This document shows, piece after piece, positions 1-11,962 of a stretch of 64,000 nucleotides of DNA (position 1 is the stretch's first letter; each line of letters begins with the position of its first letter). The notes beneath the pieces are model-generated. The model did not search any database, was not told where the DNA came from, and worked only from the letters and a program-made list of their open reading frames with translations. A program made the position numbers and the translations under genes. Source of the DNA: Tetrastigma voinierianum (taxonomy: Eukaryota; Streptophyta; Magnoliopsida; Vitales; Vitaceae); NCBI GenBank assembly GCA_016808115.1, contig JAEQBH010002446.1, positions 1 through 64,000 of the forward strand, written 5' to 3'.

Positions 1-280
1 AGAACACCCAAATCTGAGTTCAAACGAAGAGATATAACCTTCCGGGCCAAGTTGGAGGTCATGCGATCAACCCTATTAGCCTTACTCTAAACCGACGAGC
101 AACATTGAAGTGACGAGCTCAGTCTAACACTCCTGGTATGACACTTCTATCCCTCCAGTATTATCATCGTATTCTTTGACCAATGGGCTTTCCATGTAGT
201 CTACAGCACCCAAATCGGAGTTCAAACGAAGGGAGATATAATCTTCCAAGTCGAGGGTCATGCGCAGTCAACTTTGATGA
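1..280. repeat. LTR-derived fragment with two copies of a short motif
   Basis: The motif 'acacccaaatc(g/t)gagttcaaacgaa' followed by 'gatataa(c/t)cttcc' occurs near 5-50 and again near 207-250. The same theme (text like 'tccaagaacac...cggagtt...gaaagttatgacc') recurs inside the LTRs at 2310-2580, 8700-9140, 18960-19200 and 58640-58940. It therefore looks like a repeated block of Ty3/gypsy LTRs. No convincing gene is seen. Confidence 0.45.
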
Positions 281-460
281 AATGACCAACCGACGACCAA
301 CGCTTGACGACCACCGCTTGATGACCACCGCTTGACGGCACTTCGCTTGATCACTCACTCTTGACGACCAATCGCTTCGACGAATTATCAATAATGACCA
401 CCGCTTGGATCGACAACCGCTTGACGACCACTGTTTGACGACTTCTCACCCATTTGACTG
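280..460. repeat. Minisatellite, about 14-bp unit
   Basis: Degenerate tandem copies of a unit close to 'cgcttgacgaccac' run through this stretch (for example around 303, 318, 334, 349, 367, 398, 417 and 431). Units differ by small indels. A loosely similar '(a)aaaccgcttc' array lies inside the nested gypsy LTR near 9830-9930. Confidence 0.6.
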
Positions 461-1419
461 CTCGTGAGTAAAAGCATCTCATAACTCGGGTTCACAGAGT
501 CCGACCGAGAAATTCAGCCTGAAGATCAATTTCATTGATGTGGCTATACCACAGAAGGCTGATCTATCGCAAATTCTCTTTTATTTCCGAATCTAAAACC
601 CATTCTAAGGTCCATTAGCTGACCCGAATTGGCGTAACTGGACCCCGACCAGATTAGCCGGGCCGACCTCGCAAAGGACTATAACTTAGTCTACAGAGGT
701 CCAAATCGAGAAATTAAAAAGCCTAACATCAAGTTAATTGATGTGGCTACAATTTACGAGAAGGACGCACTACCAAATTCCCTTTGACTTTGTACCCAAA
801 AATCTGCTCTAAGGTTCGATAGTCACAAGACTACCACAATGCAGTACCTTCCCATGGCTTCTTCTAATGCAAACTATACATTCCCTAAGGCCGATAACCA
901 CCCAACAATCCTTAGGGTAGAAGACGCACTAAGTAGAGAAGACCTACCTCATGGAGTTTGTTGAAAAGTCCTCGATTCCTATTCTACTTGCAGCTCTTTG
1001 TCACGAGGAAGGACTTTCCTCTGTTTCATTCGACCTATGGCCCGATCAAGCAGAGGGTTCAGAGAGAAGTGACAAATTCCTAAAATACCTCCATTCGTTC
1101 TTTTTCCTTTTCATTGGATCACTCAACTGATTTTAAAAACACAAACTTCCTCCCACTTTCCCACATGTCACACGCCCTTTCCTTACTTTTTTTTCTTTCT
1201 TTTCTTTATTTCTTTTTTTATTTAGGTCCCTCCATTTTTCTATTATTTTCATTTAAGCTCCTATTTTCACTTTAGACATAACTTATTTACAATTGACCCT
1301 AGGTCCCCATTTATGTATCATATTTTCTCTTTTTCACTTAGGTTTATTTCTGACAATAATCACTGAATAATATTCATCTAAAATTTCTGTGAAAAATAAA
1401 TTCCAAATGGCCCAATTTA
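461..1419. other. Gene-free, probably LTR-derived DNA
   Basis: I see no reading frame, splice-bounded exon or RNA gene in this stretch. Composition is ordinary for plant repeat DNA, with pyrimidine-rich runs around 1180-1250. It may be more of the LTR-type sequence on either side, but I could not match it to another copy in the window. Confidence 0.4.
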
Positions 1420-3545
1420 AAAACCATATATTCATATGCCTACTATCCATGCATACGTACTCATTCCTACGCTATCATCTTTACTTATCTACTGCTCTTA
1501 GCATTTATGCATTTCTTATCATGTGTTCCTAGCATGTTCCATCTATTCATTTAGGTATGTCTATCATATATTCATATCATGTAATCTCTTATATTCATAT
1601 CATGTCACCACTTGTAACATCGTGATATTCTTGTTAACTTATATCTTCAAGCAAAATTTTATCGACTATCATATCTTTTAGTGACATATACCTATACATT
1701 TCTATACGGTAATGCTTTACTTGTACTTTATCGTAATCTGGCCCTATCTCCAGGAGTGAATATAGACTTTCTTTGATACATCTAGGTACCCTTCATGTCC
1801 AAAACTATTTACTTTTATCTTTTCTTATTCGTGACACACATATAAAATACCCGCTTTCGTGGACCAGATAAAGAATGAATGAGACTCAGACAATATATAC
1901 CCAAAGGTACAAAGAGACGGCATTTAAATATAGCGCTTTCCGCTTCACGCAATAGAAGTGTTGAAACATCAGTTGTGATGTCACATCGTCATGTACACTG
2001 CTAGCCTGCTCACGCAATAGAGCTTTAAACAGATATTCAACATTCTTCAACACCATCCATATGTCTGCCATCCAATAACCCGTCTTAGGCACTATAATAC
2101 AATTATACGCCGCTTCTGAGTTTATCATTTTATTCTTTTCTTATACCTCTACATATCAAATCTACGATATTGTTATTTCATCCATATCTATTCCTCTTTA
2201 TCATGTATTCCACTGATTCTTAACCAAGCGATTAGCACACTTGGTACAACAATCAAATTTTCGTGATGTGGGATACCGAATGCTATTAAATAGAATATGG
2301 TTATATTCTAGACTCAATGAACTCTCCAAGGAGTCCAAATGGAACACCCAAAACGAGTCTCAACTAAGGAGTTATGCAAATTGCAAGCCATGAAGAAAAT
2401 TCAAAGAATCCTGCAGCACTTGCAAAAGAAGAGCAGATGTGAGCCACTGGTTTTTGGTCATTTTCGACTCTATTATAAGCTCAAGATTGTATCAAGCTAT
2501 ATATGGATGGGATTCTATAATTAAAGGGCTTTCTATAGAGTCCAAGAACACTAATCAGACTTGAAGAAGTTATAATGTCCTGGTTGTAGACAAAAGCAGT
2601 ACCGCTCGGTGAATAATACCACGCCCAGTGCCGTAACATTTTCCCCACTTTTTCCGCTCGCGATTTTCATTCAAATCCTCAAAACTCACTCTAAAATTTC
2701 TCTTGAACACTTCTATGACCTATAATCAACCTGGCGGACTTTCTTAATACATATCTAAACAATCTCAGTTTTCCCCAAACTTGTAACACGCTCAATTCTA
2801 GGGTAGGGACAGTTTCCTCAAAAAAACCCCAGAAAAGAACATCCATACTCATTCTTACATATTTCACCAATTAGGGTTTACAAACTCAAACAAAGTCCAA
2901 GATAGGATCTTACTTCAAAACCCTAAACATGAACACAAGGAAATCATGGGTGTAAAACCCAAAAATCCATACCCATCTAAACAATTTCTCAGACCATACA
3001 AAATCATCTTAAACTCGGTCTAAAAACCAAATAAACATCATAACTATGCTGTATTAGGGGTTTCATTAAACCTAGCACTAATAAAGAAGGGGGTTAGGGT
3101 TAGGTTTCTACAAGAATCCATACAACCCAAACATGTATCCATACATTTTAGACAAATTCCATACTTGAATCCATACCTTTGGAAAACTTCTCTTCTTCTT
3201 CTTCTTCTTCTTCTTCTCTTCTTCTTCTTCTTCTTTCTCTCCTCTCTCTCATCCGATTCTCTTTGTTTCTCCTTTTGGGAATGTGAGAAATATCTCATTC
3301 CAAAAGACCATTTTGGTCTTATCCTCCCATTTTTACATTTTGTCCTCTATTCTTTCTAATTTCATTCCATCCTTTTCAATTCCATAATCAGATATAAACC
3401 TCATTGCTTTATGCCCTGTATCTCTCAAGGGTGGGTAATGACTACTCTACTCCTTGGCTTTATTACACTCCTGGCTCCGCTTATATCCCGATATTCATTT
3501 TAGCTTTTATTATATCCTGTAAATATGTTCAAAACTAAGAATATA
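1420..3545 (+). repeat. Partial LTR, family 'L', forward orientation
   Basis: This segment matches, in reverse complement, the two outer halves of the composite insertion at 7712-9246 and 18855-21406. Examples are 2221-2245 against 19265-19290 (the 'accaagcgattag' block), 1495-1550 against about 19625-19680, and 3055-3180 against 8205-8370. It ends in a pyrimidine-rich stretch. No coding capacity is seen. About 1890-2130 appears unmatched and may be an extra insert. The boundaries are approximate because no TG...CA ends could be fixed. Confidence 0.6.
3187..3237. repeat. (TTC)n microsatellite
   Basis: A nearly pure run of ttc triplets, interrupted once, sits inside the LTR-like segment. Apparent Lys/Arg-rich or Leu/Phe-rich reading frames across it are by-products of the repeat. 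Confidence 0.9.
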
Positions 3546-3549
3546 TTTC

Positions 3550-4510
3550 CTGGTTTTACATCTTTTCTCCAGAACACCCACGAGGATTTTGTGATCTTTT
3601 CTCTCAAGTCCATACCATCGTGAGATTATGTCCCAGAGCTCACTTATGTCTTCTTCTTGCTGGTTCTTTTATTGGTTGATCAAGGCTACTTTCCCGGGTG
3701 TGGATGGTTTGTACCCGGTCGATGTTTGTCAGGGCTGTGTTATTTCCATCAATGCCAATCAAGCTAAGATTTTGGGACTTTCTTCATAATCCAACATACT
3801 CACTATAAAAGCCTTCTATTAAGATCGTCCTATTACATCTCAGAAGTATGAAGGACAAGTGTATATTCTCGAGGTGAACCAATTTTCCATGCTGTTATGG
3901 GGTCACTATCAGTTTGTGGACTACTAAGAAGATAAGAAATGCATATGGTAATCCAATCTTATATCAATTCTTTTTTGAGCTAAGTGATGTTTCAAATTGA
4001 TCATGATTGTGAGTATTTGTTGGTATAAGGATTGTACCGGTGTTTGGTAATGGATCTTCACCTCATCATTTATGGTACTTGTAATGACTATAATATGGAA
4101 AACTCATAAACCTACTACAACTCATATGTTGTATCACAGGCATTGCTTCTCATATCTAAAAGTCTCAAATTCTCTACAATTCTCACCAAGCAGATATCTA
4201 ATGATTGGCCTCTCAAGGTTAGTTTTGATGGTCATACACATTCGGGAACAGAGGAAAATACTATTATGGTTAGATAACAAGATTTCTGAGATGGTGAAGG
4301 AACTAGCAACTAGCACAAACATTACTAGAATACCAAGATCATTGGTCTTCACTCAAAGTTTGAGCTCAGCGGCATCCCACCATTTTTAAGCATTACATGG
4401 AAAATGTGCTGTATTGTACCACTAGTCTATTTTCGCCCCACTAAATCTCTCCTATAAGCAAGGTTCCAATGGAAGAATCATCTCTTCACAAGGTGACTTA
4501 ACGACCTCAT
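3550..4510. repeat. Unidentified low-copy segment 'G', copy 1
   Basis: About 950 bp that recur in the same order at 7056-7711 and, beyond the composite insertion, at 21407-21650. Shared landmarks include 'gatggtttgta' plus 'gtcgatgtttgt' (3700-3730 and 7202-7228), 'gaaatgcatatggtaatcca' (3936 and 7428), and 'tctgagatggtgaagga' (4285 and 21417). Short open stretches exist (one of 105 codons at 4072-4389 on the plus strand), but the two copies do not keep one common frame. I recognise no protein family. It may be a gene fragment or a piece of an unknown transposon. Confidence 0.5.
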
Positions 4511-7055
4511 GTGTTCATGTGTCATGAGGTATAGGTGTGCTACTGACATGTGCCCCAGGAAGAGTACTTGAGAGATTGTCAAGTTGAAAGATTGAAAGAG
4601 TTCATAAGAGAAGGCATGAGCGATGATTACAACATTGACACTGCCAAATTAAGATTTGACTGCTTTCAGTAACTACAAGAAGCATTCATAAAGTAAGAAT
4701 GAGAATGAAGATACAACATGAATTGAAGTATGGGGCGGTGTGTCAAGAGGATGTTGACAATACACAAAGGTTGATATGCCGCTTGCATAGTGCACTCCAT
4801 TTGGTGATTGTAGATAATGTAGAAGGGCCTGATTTAAATAAGGTTTTGATAATATTTGTTATAATATCTTTGAAAGGAACTTAATATGATAAGACAAAGT
4901 GTTCGACATTCCACATAAATGTTTAAAAATAATGATTTATGAGTCAAACTAAACATTAAAAAGGTGATAGGTAAACTATTCCATTAGCATCGTTTCCAAT
5001 AAAAGGTTACTTTCATTTAAAGTGGGTTATATCAAATCAGAAAATCTAACCGTTATAATAGAGAATTTTTTGAATGTAGAGTTTTAAATGTCTTAATCGA
5101 ATCCAATGCCCAAGTGATTGATTGGTTTTTATTCATCCACTCACTTCGCAAAATTTATTTTCAACTCTTTAATGTAGATATAGCTATAAAGGATTAGCAG
5201 ATGAAAAAAGGAGGGCTTTGTTCGCCCAAGGAGTTCTATAAAGTAGCCTAAAGGAGGAGTTTTCAGTATTATTGCATGATTTACTTATGAAACAGTTGTA
5301 AATAATGTTCAAACTTATATTAGAGATTCTCTTGATGATAATTTTTGCTTCAACATTTAGTGCTGTCGCATTTTGGTGAAGCAAGAAAGTAGCTAAAGAA
5401 GTTTTTTTTTTACTCAAATAATGTTTTTTTTTTTTTTTTTTGACAACTACTCAAATTATGACTTATTCCTAGAAAAAACTCCAAGGTATTCATATTGGAT
5501 CCCAATTTGGATTACAAGAAACCTTTAGGATCAAACTTGACATATGGCTATGGATCAAGTTTTGCACTTGCGGATTTAGCTTTATCAATTTCCAAGTGGA
5601 TTAACCAAGAGTTCTATCTTAGATTTGGTCATTCAACTATAGACATGTTTAATTGTTCTTTTAAGACAGTCCATATATCTCTTGGTTTGGATCATTGTAT
5701 CTTTAGGATGGTGACGGTTTATCCAAAACATTAATATAAACTTAATAAAGGCTATGGGTTTGCCTATGATTCAATTTCCACTTAATATTTTGAAAAGGAG
5801 ACTTCAAGATAATTTCTTTAACCATCTTAAAAAACAACATGCATCACAGACAATTTTCAAAATCATTATTTAAAAATAAGTGAAAACAAAATTTGTTTGT
5901 TCCAACTTTGAATCCATTTTTAAAATGAAATTAAAATTTAAAACTCTGTCAATAAGCTATAAAATCATTAGTTTTTTTTCACTTTCAGAATCACGAATGA
6001 TTTTTGTCTATTGAGAATTAGTTAGAGACTGGGTAGATAAGTTTCAGTCTATAAATTTTCAGTTAAGAGAAAGAATTAATCCCTTGTATGGTTTTTTGTG
6101 TTCACAAGTCACTTTTGAGTTAGTTGAATTAACTCTTTTTTATGCTATCAACATCTTATGTTTATTGTTTTTCTAAGATAATTAACAAAAAGATCACTTT
6201 AATTTATATCCATACATTGAGAAGGAGAAAGGACAAGACAAAATCTATGGCTACTTCTGTTTATACTTTAAAAACTGTTTTTATTTTATAAACAAAGAAA
6301 ATCAGGAAAACACACAAAAATATATAAACTATTCTAAAGAAGCTTGGCCTTTATTCTGAGAAAGAGTCTGTCATATTTTTCTAAATAAAAATTGTTTTTT
6401 TGTTGTGATGAGTAAGAAATGATTGAGAAAATGCACAATCGTGTTTTTTCTTTTGTAATTTGAATGAGTTGATCGAGGTAAATTCCCTTTATCTCTGCTT
6501 AGGTGCCTCTTTATTTTATCCTTTCTGCCTCCTAAAATTAATAGCTTCTTAAGAGTTATATCTATTACAGCTGTGTTAAATTTTGTATGTAATTTTCATA
6601 TTTTTCTATATCTTAATAAAATAATTAATTTAATGATCATGTATTAGTTTGCATACCATGTGCATGGGACCTCAGGCACTTAAATTATTAGTATATATAT
6701 GCGGAAAATCTGGGGTATTTTTTCCCTAAATTATCGATATTTTATGTTTGTTTTTTTAAATAAAATAAATCACAAAAACCTAAGGATGAAACCAGGTGGA
6801 TGCTTTTGGTTTTAGGTTTTTAATCATAAATTTTAAAATAAATTGAAATAGGGACCACAGCATAATTCTTCCTATCAATTCCTCCTCCAAGCAGGAATAA
6901 CTTAAGTAAAAATTAATCTCAAATGTATAGGTGCTCTAGAAAATGTGGTGAAAAGCACTGTTTCGCTTTATGTTTCGCTAATTTCACAGTCACTTAGTAC
7001 TAGTATAAAAATTTGGTCACACACCCAAATTTTTATATTGGCATAACGACAGCCT
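4511..7055. other. AT-rich stretch with no supported gene
   Basis: No recognisable gene is present. There are isolated open frames of 61 codons (4699-4884, plus) and 79 codons (5495-5734, plus). The second begins with ATG and has ordinary amino-acid composition, but it has no recognisable domain, homologue or splice context. A poly-T run lies at about 5425-5441. The remainder is low-complexity A/T sequence typical of plant intergenic DNA. Confidence 0.5.
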
Positions 7056-7711
7056 ATCTTTCTTCTCAGAAATCACATGAGGATGTTGGTGACCTTTTCT
7101 TCAAAGTCTATAGCATATGAGATTCTAGTCTGGTGAGTCCTTTATGCCTTCTTCTTCTTGTTTCTGTTAATGGTTCGTTGAGGTTGGTTTTCTTCGGTGT
7201 AGATGGTTTGTATTAGTCGATGTTTGTTATGGTTGTGTCGGCGTCCACCGTTGCCAGTCAAGCTATGATTTCTAGGACTTTCTCCATAATCCCACAACTG
7301 CCTCCACCGGTGCTTTCCTGATTAAGATTGTCCATACATCACTGGCTGGGACAAGCGCATATACTCTTTGATACATCAATGCTGGTTTGTGGGGTCAATA
7401 TTGGGTTCAAGACTACTGGAAGATAGGAAATGCATATGGTAATCCACCTTTTCGAGCTAAGTGATATTTCAAATTGACCATGATCAGAGTATTTGTTGGC
7501 ATGTGGATCAGGGTGGTGTTTGTGATGACCACCTCATTATTTATGGTACTTGAAATGACTGTAGGCAGGTATGGAAACTCAATAAGATCCACTTGGTCAT
7601 CTCAGGCGTGTGTTCTCAGATCATGGTAGCACAAAGAGTTTCTATAATTTAAATCTTAGTCCTCTACAAGTTTGATTATGCAGAGAAATACTTACATGAG
7701 CTAAATGGACA
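7056..7711. repeat. Segment 'G', copy 2, left part
   Basis: Diverged direct repeat of 3550-4270. It stops abruptly at 7711, where the composite insertion starts with TGTAACACCCC. The missing right part is found at 21407-21650. The bases flanking the break read 'tggaca' on the left (7706-7711) and 'tggca' on the right (21407-21411), consistent with an imperfect 5-bp target-site duplication. Confidence 0.6.
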
Positions 7712-9246
7712 TGTAACACCCCAAATTATAAATTCCCAAGCGCTTTTATAACATGTTTGGCAGATAACAAAAGTAATGTATATTTTGGCCGAATAAAATA
7801 ATACTAAAAAGAAATTTTCAAAACCCGAATTTAGAGACGAAGGACAAGGTAAATTGGTTTGACCACTCCATTTAGGGACCCAAGGGTCATAATTTAAGAA
7901 GATTAGAGGCCAAAGTGAATTCAATATATATTGTAGAGCAAATAATTGAGTGATGGAGGGCCAAAGTGAAATAAAGAGAAATTAACTATAAATGTAGAGG
8001 TGAGAACAAAAATATCTTATCTTTGGTCTCATTTTTGAGAGCAAACGTGAGTTATGAAGCAGGCAAGAAGGAAGATAAGAGTTAAGAGTAAGAAGAAGAA
8101 GAGGGAGGGAGCCAAGAAAGGTAAGGATTTCTAAGTGATTTTTGCAAGAAGTCCGCTTGGTATGGAACAGTATGGTTTTGGGTATGGAAACCAAGAGTTT
8201 TATATGGATTCAAGTATGAACTGTCGGAAATGTATGGATATGATGGTTCAGTTCCAGGATTCACAATTATGGAATTTGTCTAAATGTATGGATGGTTATT
8301 GCTCGTTGTATGGATTCTTGTAGAAACCTAACCCAACCCCTTCTTTGATGAATTTTGGGCTTTAATGAAACCAATTGGTAGAAGATATGCAAAGATAGGT
8401 AAAGGGATGTTCTTTTTCTAGTGCTTTTGAGGGGAAACTACTGCTACCCTAGAATCAGCTGTTCCTGGTCTGGGGAAACCCTGATTTGTTTAAGATATAA
8501 CAAGAAGTCCCTGAGCTGATTTATAGTCCAAGTGGCAGGTGTTTAGAGTAGCTTTATGAGTTTGGGATTTTCTTGAAATGAAAAACGTTATATGTAGAAA
8601 AAGGGAAATGTCTCAAATCGAGTGGTAATTTGTCACACCTGAGTAGATTTTCTCTGTTTTTGTCTACAAATTTCATTGTTATAATCCCTCTTCGTCCGGT
8701 CCGATTTGATGTGTTTCAGATCCCATGGAAGCCCTTCGAGTCTGTAGAATCCATCCAGATAGCTTTGATACACATGAGCTCTTCATGAATTAATGAAATG
8801 ACAAAACCATATGAGCTGCCGCTAACATGTAGGTGGTTTAAAGTCTGATTTTCTCTACGTTTCTTTAATCGGAGATAACTCCTTCTGCTAGACTCAGTAG
8901 AAGTATTCTTGACTCATGGAAAGCTATTTGAGTTCAGAATCTATCCATATATGATGATGATATAAATACTTATTTGAGGAATCCTAAAAGCCCACAAAAG
9001 ACAAATGGTCGCTACTATCAGCTTTGAAGGCTCAAGCGCTGTTGATTTTCTTCATGGCTTTCAACTGCATAACCTTCAGACCCTCGCCATAGCATTCTCG
9101 TTGGACCCCATGAAAGCCCTTGAGTCTAGAATCTATCCATGATATTGATAATATTTACAAAATTTCTTCCCAGTGATGGTAGGTTCAACTCCATAAGAAC
9201 CCCAAATGCTCTCGCCAACGATGTCATTTCATAGAAGTCAGTCGTT
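7712..9246 (-). repeat. Left half of outer LTR (family L)
   Basis: Reverse complement of about 2300-3545. The block 8150-8370, rich in 'tatgga' words, mirrors 3055-3180, and 8720-9140 holds copies of the 'gagtctagaatctatccat' motif. No coding sequence. The right limit is set by the point where similarity to the second inner LTR begins, so it is uncertain by perhaps 100 bp. Confidence 0.55.
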
Positions 9247-11962
9247 GTAACGTTGAAACCAGATTTAAAACGGTTAGAATGCTGCATTTTTCACAAAATT
9301 CATAATTTGATTATTGTAAAATCCAGCAAAGATACTGACTACACTAATAAGCTCCAAACAAGAAAATCATCTGTATAAAACAAAATACACTCCAGACTGT
9401 TCCCAATGTCCAACTACAATAAAGGACCTCTAGTCCATCAAAATGATAAAGATATGATTCAACCACAAGTAAGTTTATCGCAACCTCGTTTTTTTTCTCA
9501 AAACCATATGCATGCAGTAGTTATTTTACAAAAGATATTTTGATGATATTAAATGCCAGCTACGAACTTACTATTTTTAATTCTTCAAAATGATCGGAAG
9601 GTAATCATAATGTTGCCTGTGACTGAGATCCTGGGAAAAGGTCTTTCGCTCAACAACCCACACCTGAAAAAATTATTTTCTTGTAAAGTTGAAACCCAAG
9701 AGCCAACCGCCCAAGAGATAATTTTCTATAAGTTCTAAATACGCTGGTCACTGTGCTTGTAAATTCTCCCAATATGAAAATCATGAACAAGTTGTAAACT
9801 GCTACAGAAAACTAGCTGCGTATGAAAACCATTTCCCAAACTGCTTCTCGCGAAAACCGCTTCCGTAAAACTACTTCAGCCAAAACCGCTTCGAAAACTA
9901 TTTCTCGTCGCTGAAACTGCTTCGCAGGTTGGTTAGTCTAAAAGTGCTATATCAGAAATCTAAGTACCAAACTAATCGTGGCCCATTTCGAATACCTTAG
10001 ACGTAATGCCTAACCTCAACCTCGCAGATCGGTAGCGGAACTCTAACACTACCCGGCCATATGGTCCTGGGTGAACACGGGCGACCTATATAGCATAATG
10101 GAACCCTAACTTAAAATGTTTGATGAACCCTTAACCAAATAAGACTCCTTCATCACTATACTAAGTCAGCTGCTTAACTATATACCTCGAATGTGCAGGG
10201 CACTCAATTATATTAATATATGCTAGATCTAACCTAATTGGCCACTCTGCAAAATATAAGTTTATCATAATATCCATAACCTTGCCATGCACAATCCAAT
10301 AGACTGTTGACCTGGAAAACTGAAATGTGGCCATCTAGGGTTTTGCCAACCAGCTAAACCGTTTCTTAAATGAAATCGAACTTTTCTCAGCCGAAAAGGG
10401 CCAATTGGGAGGTAAAAATGCTTTATAAATCTAGTATTTTCAGCACTTTATGAAACTGTAATTTAAACACTTTCGTTTTAGGAAAATGATTTTGAGTAAT
10501 TCACCTTTTTCTCGACTAATTTCTTCAAATCTTGTCAAGCACTCTGATTCCCTTTGTCATGCTCAAATCGCCTACACAATCTATTCAAATTACAAAATGC
10601 CCCTACTGAACGTTTTAACCATACAAAACATACACAAAGGCTTCAGCGACTCATGGGGCCTCGGAACTGGGCCTCGATTCTAACAAAACTTTACGTGCTA
10701 GTCCCATCTATATGTGAGACCTGACACATAGATGAAACAGATCAAAACGTCTACACACATTAAACGCCCCGACAAAACTATCTCGCTTTAGTCAACTTTT
10801 CGACTCAAGTGGACTTTCCGCAGAGTCTAAAAATACCTCAAAATATTTCGAAAAATTCCGTCCGACTTGTTCAATTTATCTCTTGAACAACTGAACTGGT
10901 TTAAAAGGCCCTGTATCTGTTTCTGATCATTCCAACACACCCTTCAATATTCCTAAAATTTCAAACTCGGGCCTAAAATTTTGGAAACCCAAGATTAATC
11001 TTTACTGGACTCTAAGAAAATAAAGTCATTACATAACCTTAAGTTTAAATAAATATACAAGTATAAAATTTACTCTTTAAACTTGACAAAAGGCTAAGAT
11101 ATTTGTACCTATGCGTAGCTTCCTTCGTATACCAATTTTATTTTCTATCCACAAACATCTACCATTTGATCCAGATTTCCATAAATCCGAGAAAAAGAAC
11201 AAAAGAGAAGAAAATAAAAATAAAAATCTGCCTCCTCCTCGTCTCCACACCTGCCTCCTTCTCAAATCAACCATATTAAAAGATAACTTTGATTTTCCTT
11301 TTTTTTGTTTTTTGCTCGAGTTTTTCATTTTCTCATGTTGGGACCCATACTGTCCTTTTACCCTTTTCAAAATTAAACAATTATTTTATCCTAGTAAAGG
11401 TTTCAATTTCATATTTTATCATAATTGAATATTCTTTAAATATTTGCCATTTTTTCTACTTTTTCAAAACTCGCCAGTGCTTTCACTTAAACTCTGCTGT
11501 CAGAAATTTAAAATATTCTTACTTATCTCTTTTAATCAATTAAACTCCTTCAAGTTACTAGATTTACACTAACTTAATCGGCACGGCCCATGAGTCATCC
11601 GAGATCTAGAATTTTCTCTCTCTCTTCTTTCAGAACTCTTCCAACTATTTTTGCAATTTATTATTATTATTTTATCATTTAAACTTCCACACTATAACTT
11701 CTTTCACCCTCCACTTTCCTTGTTTTATAAAAAATAATAATTCTTAGAAAACTTAAAATGTCCTTGAAACAATTCTTCAAAAATTTATTATACATCTTAA
11801 ATTACTTAGTAGCTTCCTTAAAAGATATCAGTTATATAATCATAATCTTCCTGATTTTGTAGCAAGCAATCCTCCTTCCTTAAGAACATTTTTGCCTCTG
11901 AATCTAATAAAAACTAATATAGCATGATAATTAATCAAAACAACTCCTGAGGTCAGATCGCA
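9247..11962 (-). repeat. Left (3') LTR of nested Ty3/gypsy element E
   Basis: Direct repeat of about 16400-18854. Matched landmarks are 9380-9440 with 16540-16610, 10068-10105 with 17195-17230 ('gtgaacacgg...atatagcataatgga'), 10690-10715 with 17780-17800, 11110-11135 with 18175-18200 ('tatgcgtagct'), and 11600-11615 with 18640-18660 ('gagatctaga'). It also shares the 'caatttattattattatt' end block with the LTR at 57201-59923 (11655 and 59860), so the two elements belong to one superfamily branch. Length is about 2.7 kb. It contains no gene. Confidence 0.65.

Noticed and set aside
3044..3359. Lys/Arg-rich and Leu/Phe-rich frames on opposite strands
   Set aside because: They are generated by the (TTC)n tract inside an LTR.
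5495..5734. 79-codon frame with ordinary composition as a possible small gene
   Set aside because: No promoter, splice context, domain or second copy supports it. Mentioned only under the surrounding region.
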